A DNA stretch of 64,000 nt from Actinomycetota bacterium (GCA_020161015.1 JAIUOT010000053.1:44066-108065), one strand, 5' to 3'. Counted from the first letter of the stretch, positions 34,401 through 43,392 are shown. Notes: generated from the sequence alone by a model not told the origin. Numbers and translations are program-made.

Positions 34401-37400
34401 GTCGCCGGGGTTCACGACGGCGCCGGAGGCGGGGGTCGAGGTCTTCGCCAGCGTCCACTCCGGCGTGGTGTGCGTGGTGCCGCAGGACGCGCCGCAGGTG
34501 CCGCCGGACCCGCCCGGCACGACGGTGTTGGCCAGGATCGCGCCGTCCGAGCCGTCGCGGACGGTCGCGGAGTAGGTGACCGCCCGGGTCTCACCCGGCG
34601 CGAGGTCGGGGATCGACCAGGTGAGCGTCGTGCCGGTGAGGTCCAGCTGGGCGGAGGTGGCGGTCACGTCGGCCGCGGCAAGGACGGAGGCCAGGTCGTC
34701 GGTCGCCGTCGCGCCGGAGATCGTCGCCTGGGACGTGTTGTGGGCGGTCAGCGTCCAGGTGATGGTGTCACCGGGCTCGACCACGCCGCCGGCCGGGTCG
34801 GACGTCTTCTCCAGCGTCCAGGCGCCGGTGTAGGCGGTGGTGGCGCAGGCGGCGTCGCAGGTGCCGCCGGTGCTGGCGGGGAACGCGGCGTTGCGCAGGC
34901 GGACGCCGGTGGCGCCGGCGCGCACGACCGCGTCGTAGGCGAGGGTCACGCTGTCGCCGGGTGCGACGTCCGGCACCGCCCAGGTGAGGGTGGTGCCCGA
35001 CAGCGACGCGCCGGCGGGCAGGGCGCCGAGGTCGGCGTCGTCCACCACGTCGGCGAGGTCGTCGACGACCGTGGCGCCGCGCAGCGTGGCGTGCCCCGTG
35101 TTGGTGACGGTGAGCGTGTAGCCGATCGTGTCACCGGGTTCGACAGTGGCGCCGTCGCCGGGGGTCGCGGCCTTCGCCAGCGTCCAGGCGTCGGTGTAGG
35201 CGGTGGTGGTGCAGCCGAGGACGCAGTGGCCGCCCGGGCCCTGGGGCACGGCCGAGTTCGTCAGCACCGCGCCGCGCGCGTCGGCGTCCACGACCACCGG
35301 GTAGCTGACGGAGGCGACGCCGCTGACGGGGATCGTCGGCACGGTCCAGGTCAGGGTGGCGCCGTCCAGCGACAGGCCGGCCGGCAGGCTGCCGAGCGTG
35401 GCGTCGTCGAGCACGGCGGACAGGTCGTCGCTCACGCGGGCGCCGGAGACGGGCACCGGACCCTCGTTGGCGACGGTGAGCGTGTAGGTGAGCGTGTCAC
35501 CGGGTTCGACGGTCGCCCCGGACGCCGGGTCGGAGGTCTTCGTCAGGCTCCACTTCGGCGTCGACTGGGTCGTCGAGCACGCCAGGCAGGTGCCGCCGGG
35601 GCCGTTCGCTGTCACCGAGTTGGTCACCGTGACACCGGAGGCCAGCACGCGGGCGGTGTAGGTGACCGACGCGTGCTCTCCGGGCAGCAGGGTCGGGATC
35701 GCCCACGTGAGCTGGTCGCCGTCCCGGCTGAGCTGCGGCGAGCTGAACGCGACCTCCGCGTTGGCCAGGACGCCGGACAGGTCGTCGGCGGCGGTCGCGC
35801 CGGAGACGACGCCGGGCCCGGTGTTCGTGGCGGTCAGCGTGTAGGTGATGGTGTCGCCCACCGCGACGGTGGCGCCGGAGGCCGGGTCGGAGGTCTTCGC
35901 CAGCGTCCAGGCCGGCGTGTACTGGGTGGTCGTGCACGTCGCGCAGGTGCCGCCGGTACTGGCCGGGCGCGCGCTGTTGCGCAGGGTCGCGCCGTCGTCG
36001 GTGACCCGTACCTGGTAGGTGAGGGTCGCCGTCTCGTCAGCGGCCACGTCGGGCACCGACCAGGTGAGGGTGCTGCCCGCCAGCGTCGCGCCGTCGGGGA
36101 CGGCCACGAGCGCGGCGTCGTCCAGCACGTCGGACAGGTCGTCGGTGGCTGTCGCGCCGTGCAGCGTGGCCGGCCCGGTGTTGGTGACCGTGAGTGTGTA
36201 GCTGATCGTGTCGCCCGGCAGGACGGTGCCGCCGTCGGCGGCGCTGCTCGCCTTGGCCAGCGTCCAGCTCGGCGTGTACGCCGTCGTGGTGCAGGAGCCC
36301 GCGCAGTGTCCACCCGTGCCGGCCGGCGTCGCGGTGTTGCGCAGCGTGGCGCCGAGCGCGCCGGCGGACACGGTCGCCGTGTAGGTGACGTCGGCCGTCG
36401 CGCCGGGGGCCAGCGCAGGGACGGCCCAGGTGAGGGTGTCCCCGGAGCGGGTCAGGCCGGCGGGCAGGGTGCCGAGGACGGCGTCGTCCACCACGTCGGA
36501 GATGTCGTCGTGGACGGTGGCGCCGGGCAGGGCGACCGGGCCGGTGTTGGTCACCGACAGCGTCCAGCTGATCTCGTCACCGGGGGCGACGACCGTGCCG
36601 GAGGCCGGGACGGAGGTCTTCGCCAACTCCCATTCCAGCGTGGAGGAGGTGGTGGCGCAGCCGCCGATGCAGGAGGCGCCCGCGCCGTGCGGCGTCACCG
36701 TGTTGCGCAGCACCGCGCCGTCCGCGCCGTCCTTGACGCGCGCGGTGTAGGTCAACGTCCGGTGGTCACCGGGGGCCATCGTCGGGATCGCCCAGGTGAG
36801 CGTGTCGCCGGTCCGGCTGAGCTCCGGCGAGGTGAACGCGACGTCTGCGTCCGCCAGCCCGGACAGGTCGTCGGTCGCGGTGGCGCCGGAGACGACCGCG
36901 CCGGAGGTGTTGCGCGCCGACAGGGTGTAGGTGATCACGTCGCCCGGCTCCACGACCGAGCCGCTGGCCGGGTCGGAGCTCTTGGCCAGCGTCCACGACG
37001 GCGTGTGGTGGACGGTCGTGCACGCGCTGCCGCAGGCCGGCGGAGTGGTCTCGCCGGTCGCCGACACGGTGTTGGTCAGGTCGAGGCCGGCCACGCCCGC
37101 CTTCACGGTGGCGGTGTAGACCAGCGTCAGCACGGCGCCGGCACGGACGGTGCCGACCGTCCAGACCAGGTCGGTGCCCGACAGCGCCGCGCTGCCCTGG
37201 CTGGCGGCGATGTCGGTGACGTCGGCGTTGCCCAGGACGCCGGCGAGGGCGTCGGTGACCACGACGTCACGGGTGAAGCCCGTGCGCGCGCCGGTCACGG
37301 TGACCGTGTAGTGGATGGCCTGGCCGGGGACGACGGTGGCGCCGCTGGCCGGGTCGGAGGACTTGGCGACGGTGAAGCTGCCCTTGGTGCGGGTCAGCGT

Positions 37401-40400
37401 GTTGGTCACGGTCACCGACACCGGGGCCGCGCCGCCGGGGAGGTCGAAGCTGATCGTCCGGCCGGAGGTGGTACCGGTGGCGTTGGCGGCGCTCAGCTGC
37501 GTGGTCCAGGCGTAGGACGGGTCGTCCGGCGCGGGCGGGGTGTCCTCGGTGACCTGGCAGGCGCTGCCCACCGGGATGTCGTCCGGGGCGTTCCAGGTGC
37601 TGCCCGCGGTGAGCGAGAAGGTGCCCGGGGCCGCGGCAGGGAAGCGGTCGCCGTTGGCGGCCGTGCAGCGCCACGAGAACTGGTAGAGCGCGGCCGGGTC
37701 GATCGCCTCGGTGTCCCCGGTGAGCACCTTCGTCACGCCGAACGAGCCGGTGACGCGGCTGACCGGGTTGGTCACCACGATGCCGGAGCCGGTCGTCGCG
37801 ACGGTGACCGGGCTGCCCAGGTCGGGCGTGCCCCACAGGTAGGAGTCGTCGGTCTTGGACGGGGCGGGCGGCTCGTCCTCGCCCGTCACGGAGCACCGGG
37901 AGCCGACCAGGACCGGCGGGCTCGTCCACTCCGCACCTCCTGCGACCGGGCCCCAGTCACCGGTCACCGGGTCGTCGCCCTCGTGGGTGCAGCGGTAGCG
38001 CCCGGAGAAGGTCAGGTCGGACTCGAGCGCCGCGGCGTCCACGCCGTTGCCGAGTTCGACGCCCTTGGCGACGGTGAAGGTCGCCCGCACCCGCTCGACC
38101 GTGTTGGTGACGGTCACGGCCGCGGTCTCGCCGGCAGCCACCTCGACCGTGCCCGAGGCCGGGGAGTACGTGGCCGGCTGCCACGCGAAGGACCCGTCGG
38201 TGAGCTGGTCGGGCGAAAGGGTGTCCTCGACGACGGCGCAGCTCGCCGAGGCAGGGATCACCTGGTCGGACGGCCGGGCGACGACGAGGCTGCCGCCCGA
38301 GGCGGGCAGCTGCCAGCTGCCGGACGCCGCGACGGTGCCACGGTAGGTGCACGCCCAGGAGCCGCGGACGGTGAGGTCGGTGGCGAACGCCCCGGCCGGG
38401 CCGTCGTAGGCCTTCGTGATCTCGAGCCCGGACCAGCGGCGGGTCGCGGTGTTGGTGACGACGAGCTGCGCCGGCTCCGCGGCCGAGGCCACCTCGACGG
38501 TGCCGCCGAGGTCGGGCTCGGCCCACGTGTAGGACGTGTCCAGCAGGGAGCTGTCGGACGGGGCATCCTCCGTGGCCGTGCACTCTGCGGTGAACGGGAT
38601 CAGGGTGTCGCCGGTGAGCGTGGCGGGGCCGTCCCCGGTGACCGACCAGGTGCCGGTGTAGCGCTCCTGGCCGTAGGTGCACGCGTAGGCGCCGGTGAAC
38701 GTGGTACCCGGGCGCACGGCGTCCGCGGTGCCGCTGCCGTAGGCCTTGCTGACGGCGACCTGGCCGTAGACGCGGCGGATGCTGTTGGTGACGACGGCCT
38801 GCGGCGCGTCGTTGCCGGCTGTCACGACGGTGGTCGGGGTGCCGTTGCCGAACGCCACGGTCTGGAGGTCCCAGGCGTAGGACGCGTCGCGCAGCTGGCT
38901 GGGGCTCGGGAAGGAGCCCTCGCTGACCGTGCAGGTCCAGCCGTACGGGACGCCGTCGATGGCGGTGGCCGACTCACCCGGTCGGACGGCGACCGTGGCC
39001 TCGAGGCGTCCGCTCTCGTCCGGGTCGTGCAGGTAGCAGCGCGCGGTGACGCTGAACCCGGCGAAGCTGCCGGACGGCGCGTAGCCGCCGGTCTCGCCGG
39101 CCAGCTCCTTGGCGACCGTGACCCGGCCGGTGTCACGACGCAGCGTGTTGGTGACGGTGAGCCGGTTCGGCTCGCCGGCCTCGACGGTGACGCCGTGGAA
39201 GGACGGCGTGGCGTCCCAGCGGTACGACGGGTCGTCGCTCGGCGCACCGAAGGACGTGTCCTCGGTCACCGAGCACTCGGAGCCGACGAGCACGTGCCCG
39301 GCGTCCCCGGTGAGCGTGGCGACGGTACCCGCTGCGCTGCCGGTGGACGACCACGTGCCGCTCACCGGGTCCTCGCCGCGGTAGCGGCAGGACCACTCGC
39401 CGCTGAACCGCTGCCCGGGGTCGGCCACGCCGGCGAAGCCGCCGTCGTCGATGATCTTGGCCACCTCGATGCCGGCGTAGACACGGCTCACCGGGTTCGA
39501 GATCGCGATGTCGGCCGTGCCCGGGTCGGTGAGCTTGACCGCGTCCCCGATGGTCGGCTCGCCCCAGGCGTAGGAGCCGTCGAGCAGGCCTCCGTGGGTG
39601 GCGCCCTCGCTCGCCGAGCAGGTGGAGCCGACCGGGATCCCGTCGAAGGTCACGCTGTCGCCGCCGGCGACGTCCCGCGTCCCCTGCACGCCGGTGTCAC
39701 AGGTCAGGGTGACGGGGAACACCGCGCCGCCGGTGTAGCCGGCGGTCTCGCCGGTGACGGTCTTGGTGACCCGGACGCTGCCGGTCTTCGCACTGATCCG
39801 GTCGACCGCGCGGACGCTGACCGGCTGGGCGTCGTCCGTGGTGGTGAAGGTGATGCTCCGCCCGTCCTGGCCGGTGTGCGAGGCGTCGCCGGACACGGCC
39901 AGGTCGACGCCGTCCCAGCGGTAGGGGTCGATGGTCGCGGGGTCGTCGAGCTCGGTCACCGTGCAGGTGGACCCGCCGGGGACGGTCTCTGCGGGAGCCT
40001 TCGCGTCGCCGGCGTTCACGGTGAGGGTGCCGGAGATCTCGTCGCCGCTCAGCGGCGTGCAGTGGTAGCTGAAGCGGAAGTCGGCGCCGGCCGGGAACGC
40101 TGTGCCCGCCGTCCCTCCGTCCACGCTCTTGGCCACGTTGAACGAGCCCTCGGCCCGGTTCAGCGTGTTCACGACGGTCGCCTCCGCACCGTCGGTGCCG
40201 ACAGCGGTCGCGTCCGGGGTCTGCGTCGACCAGGTGTAGGAGCGGTCGCCGTCCACGGGCGCGCCGGGGGTGTCCTCCGTCACGGTGCACACCGAGCCCA
40301 CGAGCACGTCGACGGTCCTGGCCGTGCCCTGGCCGGTGATGCTCCACGAGCCCGCCTCCACGGTCTCGCCGTTGTTGTAGTCGCAGCGGTAGCCGCCGGA

Positions 40401-43355
40401 GAACGACGCGCCGGCGGTGCCCACGCCGGTGTGGTTGACGATGTCCTTGCGGATCGTGAACGGCGCGGTGACGCGGCGGATGTCGTTGGTGACCGTGACG
40501 TGCTTGGGCGCCTCGGTGTCGGGCACCTTCGCCGTGACCGCGTCGGGGGCAGACTTCCACGCGTAGGACGCGTTGGGCAGTCCCTCGTTCCCGGTCGGGG
40601 CGTCGGTCTCTGCGACCGTGCAGGAGGCCCCGGTCGGCAGGTACGGGGTGATCGCGGTGACCGCGGACGGCCAGCTCAGGGTGAACGTCTCCGCATAGTC
40701 GGACGCCGCGCCCTGCGCGGGGGCGTTGCAGGAGACGCTGACGTCGAATGTCGTGCCGTTGGCCACCTGCGTGCCGAAGCTGTCGATCGCCTTGGTCACC
40801 TGGAGGCGGCCGTAGCCGATGCTCGTGGGATTGGTGACGGTGACGGTGCCGCTGCCGCCGCGCGGGACGGTGATCGTCCCGCTGGTGAGCCCGGCGTAGG
40901 TGGGGTCGCCCCACACGTAGCCGGCCCGCAGCAGGCTGTCGGACGGCGCCTGCTCGGCGACGGTGCAGGCCACGCCCGCAGGGACGCTCACCGGCTGCGA
41001 GCCACCGGCGGCGACCTGGACGGTGCCGCTGTACGGCGCACCGCAGTCGTACGCGATCCGGAAGTCGGCCCCGGAGCCCGTGTAGCCGGCGCCCGTGACC
41101 TCCTTGGCGAGGTTCAGGGTGACCAGGTCACGGCGGAAGTGGTTCGTGACGGTCAGCCTGCTGGTCGCGTTGTTCGCGATCGTCACGGTGCCGCCGGTGG
41201 TGTAGCCGTCCCAGGCGTAGGACGCGTCGAGGAAGTCGCCGGCCTTCGCCGACTGGTCCTCCGACGTCACCGAGCAGGTGCTGGACGCCGGGATGCCCGG
41301 GATGGTCACCGGCGTGCCGGTCGACACGTCCACCGTGCCGGAGGCGACCGTACTGCCGCCGAGCTGGCAGGAGTAGGTCAGCGGGAAGGTGCGGGTCGAG
41401 CCGCCGGAGTACCCGCCGCCGGGCACGCCGGAGCGGGGCGCGACGGCCTTGGAGAGCTGGAGCGACCCCACCTGGCGCGCGTTCGGGTTGGTGATGTTGA
41501 CCGTCGTGGTCGCGTCCATGGCGATCGTGACCGCTGCCGGGTTGGCCGGCGACCCCCACTCCCAGGAGGGGTTGGTGAGGTCGGTGGACGTCCCGGTGGG
41601 CGGGCTGGTCTCGACGACGGTGCAGGTGCTGTTGGCCGGGATGTAGTCGACAACGACCGGAGCCCCGGCGGTGCCATTGGTGGCCCCGGGGTGCAGGGTC
41701 ACCGTGCCCGAACGCACCGTCGCGGTGCCGTTGGTGCAGGTGTAGGACGCGGAGAAGGCCTTCGCGGTGCCGCCGGTGTAGCCGCCGCCGGTCACCGTCT
41801 TGGTGATCGCGAGCGTGCCGTAGGCGTACTTGTTGCGCACGGTGCACGTGGCGCTCTGGCCGGCGGCGAGCGTGAGGCTCGTGCCGCTCAGCGTGCCACC
41901 GGTGCAGGTCCAGGCGCCGTCCTGCACGTAGCCCGCGGTGGTCGCGGGGTTGGCCGCCACCTCGGCGAGGCTGTAGCTGCCGGCGATCACGGTGCGCGAG
42001 GTCACCGCAGCGCTCCCGCTCGCGCCGGAGATGCTGGAGGTGCCGGTCGCGGACAGCGTCCAGTCGGCCGGGGTGGCGAGCGTGCCGCTCTGGCCGGTGG
42101 TGGTGACCTGCTTGACCAGCGTCAGCGTGGCGTGCGGGGTGTACGTGTTGGTGTAGGTGCACGTGATCGGCGCCGCCGCCGCGGACGACGTGGAGTAGTC
42201 GCCGGAGAGCCGGATGCCGGCTCCGCTCACCGTGAGGCCGTCGATCACCGAGCTGCCCGACCCGTCCACACAGGTCAGGGACGTGAACGCCCAGTCGGTG
42301 GCGGTCGGCGCGACCTCGGCGATGTTGATCGTCTGGCCGGTGACCAGGTTCGCCTGGCGGGTGGCCCGCCCCGCGGTCCCGGTGCCGGTCGGGGTGAGGG
42401 TGAAGGCGCTGCCCCACGGCGAACCGGTCAGGTCGCTGCTGGCGGTGTAGCTGAACGCCGGGTAGGCGGCCGGCGCGCCGTACGGCGCGAGCGCCTGCTT
42501 GGCGATGGTGAGCGTGCGGACCTGCTGCACCTGGGCGTACAGGCAGCCGGAGGTGGTCGCGTTCTCCGGCGTGGTGAAGGTGGTCGTGACCGAGCTCAGC
42601 GAGGGCACGGTGGCGTTGCAGGTGCTGCCCGACTGCGGGGCCGTGAAGCCCCGGATGAGCAGGGTGTAGGTGAGCCCGTCGTAGGTGAAGGTCTGGTCGC
42701 TGATCTGGTTGAGGAACGTCGTGGTGTCGGGCACATCGGTGCCCGAGGTCTCGTTCATCTCATAGCTGTAGGACAGCGCCATTCCCATGAACTGGAGGTT
42801 CAGGTTGCCCCGGAAATAGGAGTTGCCCGAGTTCAGGTAGATGCCGGTGTTCTTGTGGGCCATGCGGCCGAGGTTGAAGATCGTGCCCGGCGAGATCGCC
42901 GATACCGATGCAGGCGCGAACCCGAGGGCGCTCTGGGCATCCAGGCTGAGCTTTTGGTAATCGGCACTGAAGCGGGAGTTGTTGGGGCAGGTGCCGTTGG
43001 AGTTGTTGGTGCCGTGCGCGGCCCACACCATGCTGCCCGACGACACGTAGGCCGTGTTGCCGGTGGTCGCGCTCGAGATCGCCGTGCCCCCGGTGTTCGC
43101 GAGGTTGCCGGTCGTCGCGGTGCCGGTCTCACTGCCCAGCCGCAAACAGTCGCTGGCTTGGTAGTTCGCTGTGCCGCCGCTCGCCGATGCTGCGGTCGAC
43201 CCGTAGTGCAGCGCCATCTGGGCCTGCACGTTCTGGGCAGCTGAAACGGTGATCGTCGTCGCGGCAGCGGCCCTGGTCGGGAACACGACCAGGCCGACAC
43301 AGGCCAAGGCCAAGGCCAGGACCCACGACACCCCTCGGTTTTTCAGCATGCTCAT
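28476..43355 (-). CDS. Giant repeat-built surface protein with LAYTG sorting signal
   Basis: A 4959-residue exported protein. The order is: signal peptide (ending VFPTRAAAATT); a unique N-terminal domain of about 250 residues (IFNLGRMAHKNTGIYLN, then NLNLQFMGMALSYSYEMNE); about 15 DUF5979-like modules of roughly 110 residues, each opening with a GSFxVxK-type strand and holding one or two cysteines and a YxW motif (about 42550 down to 37400); 24 DUF11-like modules of about 120 residues, opening with TPSWTLAKTSDPASG and using NTGP, DDLSDVLDDA and LTWAVP motifs; then a DDDGDGHGG linker, LAYTG, one membrane helix and KRREQE. LAxTG signals are used by class E sortases in actinobacteria. No sortase lies in the window. 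ATG at 43355 follows AGGGGAAAGG. Role inferred: cell-wall-attached stalk or adhesin. Confidence 0.93.
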   Translation of the reverse strand: MSMLKNRGVSWVLALALACVGLVVFPTRAAAATTITVSAAQNVQAQMALHYGSTAASASGGTANYQASDCLRLGSETGTATTGNLANTGGTAISSATTGNTAYVSSGSMVWAAHGTNNSNGTCPNNSRFSADYQKLSLDAQSALGFAPASVSAISPGTIFNLGRMAHKNTGIYLNSGNSYFRGNLNLQFMGMALSYSYEMNETSGTDVPDTTTFLNQISDQTFTYDGLTYTLLIRGFTAPQSGSTCNATVPSLSSVTTTFTTPENATTSGCLYAQVQQVRTLTIAKQALAPYGAPAAYPAFSYTASSDLTGSPWGSAFTLTPTGTGTAGRATRQANLVTGQTINIAEVAPTATDWAFTSLTCVDGSGSSVIDGLTVSGAGIRLSGDYSTSSAAAAPITCTYTNTYTPHATLTLVKQVTTTGQSGTLATPADWTLSATGTSSISGASGSAAVTSRTVIAGSYSLAEVAANPATTAGYVQDGAWTCTGGTLSGTSLTLAAGQSATCTVRNKYAYGTLAITKTVTGGGYTGGTAKAFSASYTCTNGTATVRSGTVTLHPGATNGTAGAPVVVDYIPANSTCTVVETSPPTGTSTDLTNPSWEWGSPANPAAVTIAMDATTTVNITNPNARQVGSLQLSKAVAPRSGVPGGGYSGGSTRTFPLTYSCQLGGSTVASGTVDVSTGTPVTIPGIPASSTCSVTSEDQSAKAGDFLDASYAWDGYTTGGTVTIANNATSRLTVTNHFRRDLVTLNLAKEVTGAGYTGSGADFRIAYDCGAPYSGTVQVAAGGSQPVSVPAGVACTVAEQAPSDSLLRAGYVWGDPTYAGLTSGTITVPRGGSGTVTVTNPTSIGYGRLQVTKAIDSFGTQVANGTTFDVSVSCNAPAQGAASDYAETFTLSWPSAVTAITPYLPTGASCTVAETDAPTGNEGLPNASYAWKSAPDAVTAKVPDTEAPKHVTVTNDIRRVTAPFTIRKDIVNHTGVGTAGASFSGGYRCDYNNGETVEAGSWSITGQGTARTVDVLVGSVCTVTEDTPGAPVDGDRSYTWSTQTPDATAVGTDGAEATVVNTLNRAEGSFNVAKSVDGGTAGTAFPAGADFRFSYHCTPLSGDEISGTLTVNAGDAKAPAETVPGGSTCTVTELDDPATIDPYRWDGVDLAVSGDASHTGQDGRSITFTTTDDAQPVSVRAVDRISAKTGSVRVTKTVTGETAGYTGGAVFPVTLTCDTGVQGTRDVAGGDSVTFDGIPVGSTCSASEGATHGGLLDGSYAWGEPTIGDAVKLTDPGTADIAISNPVSRVYAGIEVAKIIDDGGFAGVADPGQRFSGEWSCRYRGEDPVSGTWSSTGSAAGTVATLTGDAGHVLVGSECSVTEDTSFGAPSDDPSYRWDATPSFHGVTVEAGEPNRLTVTNTLRRDTGRVTVAKELAGETGGYAPSGSFAGFSVTARCYLHDPDESGRLEATVAVRPGESATAIDGVPYGWTCTVSEGSFPSPSQLRDASYAWDLQTVAFGNGTPTTVVTAGNDAPQAVVTNSIRRVYGQVAVSKAYGSGTADAVRPGTTFTGAYACTYGQERYTGTWSVTGDGPATLTGDTLIPFTAECTATEDAPSDSSLLDTSYTWAEPDLGGTVEVASAAEPAQLVVTNTATRRWSGLEITKAYDGPAGAFATDLTVRGSWACTYRGTVAASGSWQLPASGGSLVVARPSDQVIPASASCAVVEDTLSPDQLTDGSFAWQPATYSPASGTVEVAAGETAAVTVTNTVERVRATFTVAKGVELGNGVDAAALESDLTFSGRYRCTHEGDDPVTGDWGPVAGGAEWTSPPVLVGSRCSVTGEDEPPAPSKTDDSYLWGTPDLGSPVTVATTGSGIVVTNPVSRVTGSFGVTKVLTGDTEAIDPAALYQFSWRCTAANGDRFPAAAPGTFSLTAGSTWNAPDDIPVGSACQVTEDTPPAPDDPSYAWTTQLSAANATGTTSGRTISFDLPGGAAPVSVTVTNTLTRTKGSFTVAKSSDPASGATVVPGQAIHYTVTVTGARTGFTRDVVVTDALAGVLGNADVTDIAASQGSAALSGTDLVWTVGTVRAGAVLTLVYTATVKAGVAGLDLTNTVSATGETTPPACGSACTTVHHTPSWTLAKSSDPASGSVVEPGDVITYTLSARNTSGAVVSGATATDDLSGLADADVAFTSPELSRTGDTLTWAIPTMAPGDHRTLTYTARVKDGADGAVLRNTVTPHGAGASCIGGCATTSSTLEWELAKTSVPASGTVVAPGDEISWTLSVTNTGPVALPGATVHDDISDVVDDAVLGTLPAGLTRSGDTLTWAVPALAPGATADVTYTATVSAGALGATLRNTATPAGTGGHCAGSCTTTAYTPSWTLAKASSAADGGTVLPGDTISYTLTVTNTGPATLHGATATDDLSDVLDDAALVAVPDGATLAGSTLTWSVPDVAADETATLTYQVRVTDDGATLRNSARPASTGGTCATCTTTQYTPAWTLAKTSDPASGATVAVGDTITYTLTATNTGPGVVSGATAADDLSGVLANAEVAFSSPQLSRDGDQLTWAIPTLLPGEHASVTYTARVLASGVTVTNSVTANGPGGTCLACSTTQSTPKWSLTKTSDPASGATVEPGDTLTYTLTVANEGPVPVSGARVSDDLSAVLDDATLGSLPAGLSLDGATLTWTVPTIPVSGVASVSYPVVVDADARGAVLTNSAVPQGPGGHCVLGCTTTAYTDAWTLAKAATPGDGATVEPGDTIGYTLTVTNTGHATLRGATVVDDLADVVDDADLGALPAGASLSGTTLTWAVPDVAPGDSVTLAYDAVVRAGATGVRLRNAAFPASTGGTCDAACATTAYTGAWTLEKTSDPAGGVVEPGDTITWTLTAHNTSQATISGATATDDLASVLAAADVTATSAQLDLTGTTLTWSIPDLAPGETRAVTYSATVRDGSDGAILANTVVPGGSGGTCGASCGTTHTTPEWTLAKTSTPASGAVVNPGDVVGYTLTVTNTGPAPLTGATVTDDLSGLVDDAALGTLPAGLTRTGDTLTWAVPTVAPGDTASVTYTVTVDADARGATLANTASPASAGGSCTSCTTTATTPAWTLAKASDAGAVVHPGDTITYTLTVTNTGPATLHGASAVDDLSDVLDDATLVAVPDGATLSGTTLTWPVADVAPGATATLAYKVTVDADGATLRNTASPVGPGGRCLECTTTSSTPGWTLEKTSDPASGATVASGGTITYTLTATNTSSVPVTGATAVDDLSGVLAGADVTATSDELTRDGTTLTWAVPTLAPGQTRTVTYTARVRADGAVITNGVTPHGEGGTCGTGCSTVAYSPQWSLAKTTDATTVVSPGDTVHYTLTVTNTGPVAVAGATVTDDVSALVDDADLGSLPSGLTRSGTTLTWAVPDVPVGGTASVTYAARVHDDALGATLLNTAEAASTGGSCATCTTTQYTPSWTLAKASSAGPGATVTPGATLDYTLTVTNTGPFALTGARVTDDLSDVLDDADLPAVPAGATLTGTTLDWAVPEVAPGATATLAYRVVVKAGADGVRLANTAAPDSVGGTCPDTCATVAHTPSWTLEKSSDPATGATVAPGDVITYTLTATNTSQAEIRGALAVDDLSGVLPHAVVSATADGLDLSGTTLTWAIPTLAPGEHASVTYTATVKTGADGVTVVNSVVPVGAGGRCTGGCATTQSTGAWTLSKSADAGAQVLPGQAIHYTLTLTNTGPVTVSGAVVADDLSDVLDDALVGDLGAGLSRTGTTLLWAVPDVPVGGTVSVGYTATVAAGSSGATLTNTAAPVTSGGRCDSCTTTQATPAWTLAKTSTPADGATVAPGDTLTYTLTVTNTGAAPLTGAEASDDLSGLVGHATLGALPAGLVRTGDTLTWSVPEVPVGGTASVTYTAVVDAGATGATLANSASPATTGGSCAGACTTVAHTGAWTLAKSSTPGNGAIVEPGDTITWTLTATNTSGAVVSGAFARDDLSGVVDDATVSFSSPQLTLLGDTLTWSIPELAPGASASVSYTAVVTADGATITNTVAPVGDAGACTSCSTTQYTPSWTLAKTSDPASGAVVAPGSTVGYTLSVTNTGPAPLNGAIVSDDVSDVVDEATLGTLPDGLSRDGDTLTWAVPAVAPGATASVTYTATVTVAGATLRNTATPASTGGTCPDGCSTTTYTPSWTLAKSSPLDGATVAPGDTVAYTLTVTNTGPAVLQGASVSDDLSDVLDDAELGVLPAGASVAGSTLTWAVPDVAPGASVSLDYSATVRPDALGVSLRNTASPSSVGGSCAGSCATLTHTPAWTLSKSSDAPAVVVPGDVITYTLTAVNTSDGVVAGASASDDLSDVLDDATLGALPAGVSLEGGTLTWAIPTLAAHETASVSYPVTVTADGATITNTVSPVGVGGSCATCTTTSHSVAWTLAKTSDRGPAALLQPGDVITYTLTVTNTGPVVLSGATVSDDVSDVVDDATLGALPAGLTRDGDALAWAVPDVPVGGSATVTYTATVTAAGARVTNTASPTSAGGTCPDGCSTTAYTPSWTLQKTSDAAPGAVVSPGDVITYTLTVTNRAWTALTGAAVTDDLSGVLDHASLVAVPEGGTLDGTTLTWAVPEIAPGATAQLTYQVRVADDARGVTLHNQAVPAGVGGTCVVDGCETTAYTAAWTLAKSSDPGSGATVVPGDVITYTLTVTNTGPVVVTGAIVHDDMSDLLDDAALTGALPEGAALDGDQLTWSVPDVPVGGTAELRYSVVVSDDAFGSTLANAARGEGAGAVACAAGLDGLQPGANDCLTEHFSPAWSLSKTSDPVAGSTVVPGSDVTYTLRVRNTSRAVVTGATVTDDLTDVLAWAVLGGLPDGATLNGTVLTWAVPTLQPGEEATLAYTVTVDEDAYNASFTNTAVPGAGGSCPETCTAALVTTPAVVDPTHDDDGDGHGGTSGGGLAYTGADLGALGVGLVALAAGAGLLVVGRKRREQE
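28590..37400 (-). repeat. 24 tandem DUF11-like repeats with a three-repeat higher-order period
   Basis: The region encodes 24 modules of about 120 residues. From module 2 to 22 they alternate in three types: A (NTSxAVVSG, FTSPELSR, TWAIPTLAPGE), B (NTGPVxLxG, LGTLPAGLTRSGDTL) and C (NTGPATLHG, VAVPDGATL, VPDVAPG). The A-B-C order is broken once, at module 16, which is B-like. The unit of expansion thus appears to be about 1.08 kb. Confidence 0.85.
30180..30805 (-). other. Patch of different synonymous codon use inside the giant gene
   Basis: Across modules 19-20 the gene switches from C-ending codons (GAC, GGC, GTC, ACC) to GAT, GGT, GTG, ACG and GCG, for example GATGACCTGTCGGATGTG. The protein still fits the repeat family. 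The boundaries are estimated by eye. The patch suggests gene conversion or import of a repeat unit. Confidence 0.6.
37400..42550 (-). repeat. About 15 tandem DUF5979-like repeats
   Basis: Modules of about 100-120 residues with a conserved end (YAWxxPxxxGTVTVxxGxxxxVTVTN) and paired cysteines. They are far more divergent from each other than the DUF11-like modules, implying an older expansion. Confidence 0.75.
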
Positions 43356-43392
43356 CCTTTCCCCTAAAAAGAGATGACCATGTCGATGCAAA

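Noticed and set aside
32511..43244. A 3577-residue open frame on the plus strand opposite the giant surface gene, and a 1289-residue one at 28605-32474
   Set aside because: They are mirror images of the giant gene caused by its codon choice: Arg/Gly/His/Val-rich, no domain, no signal peptide. The minus-strand protein has clear domain repeats, signal peptide and sorting signal.
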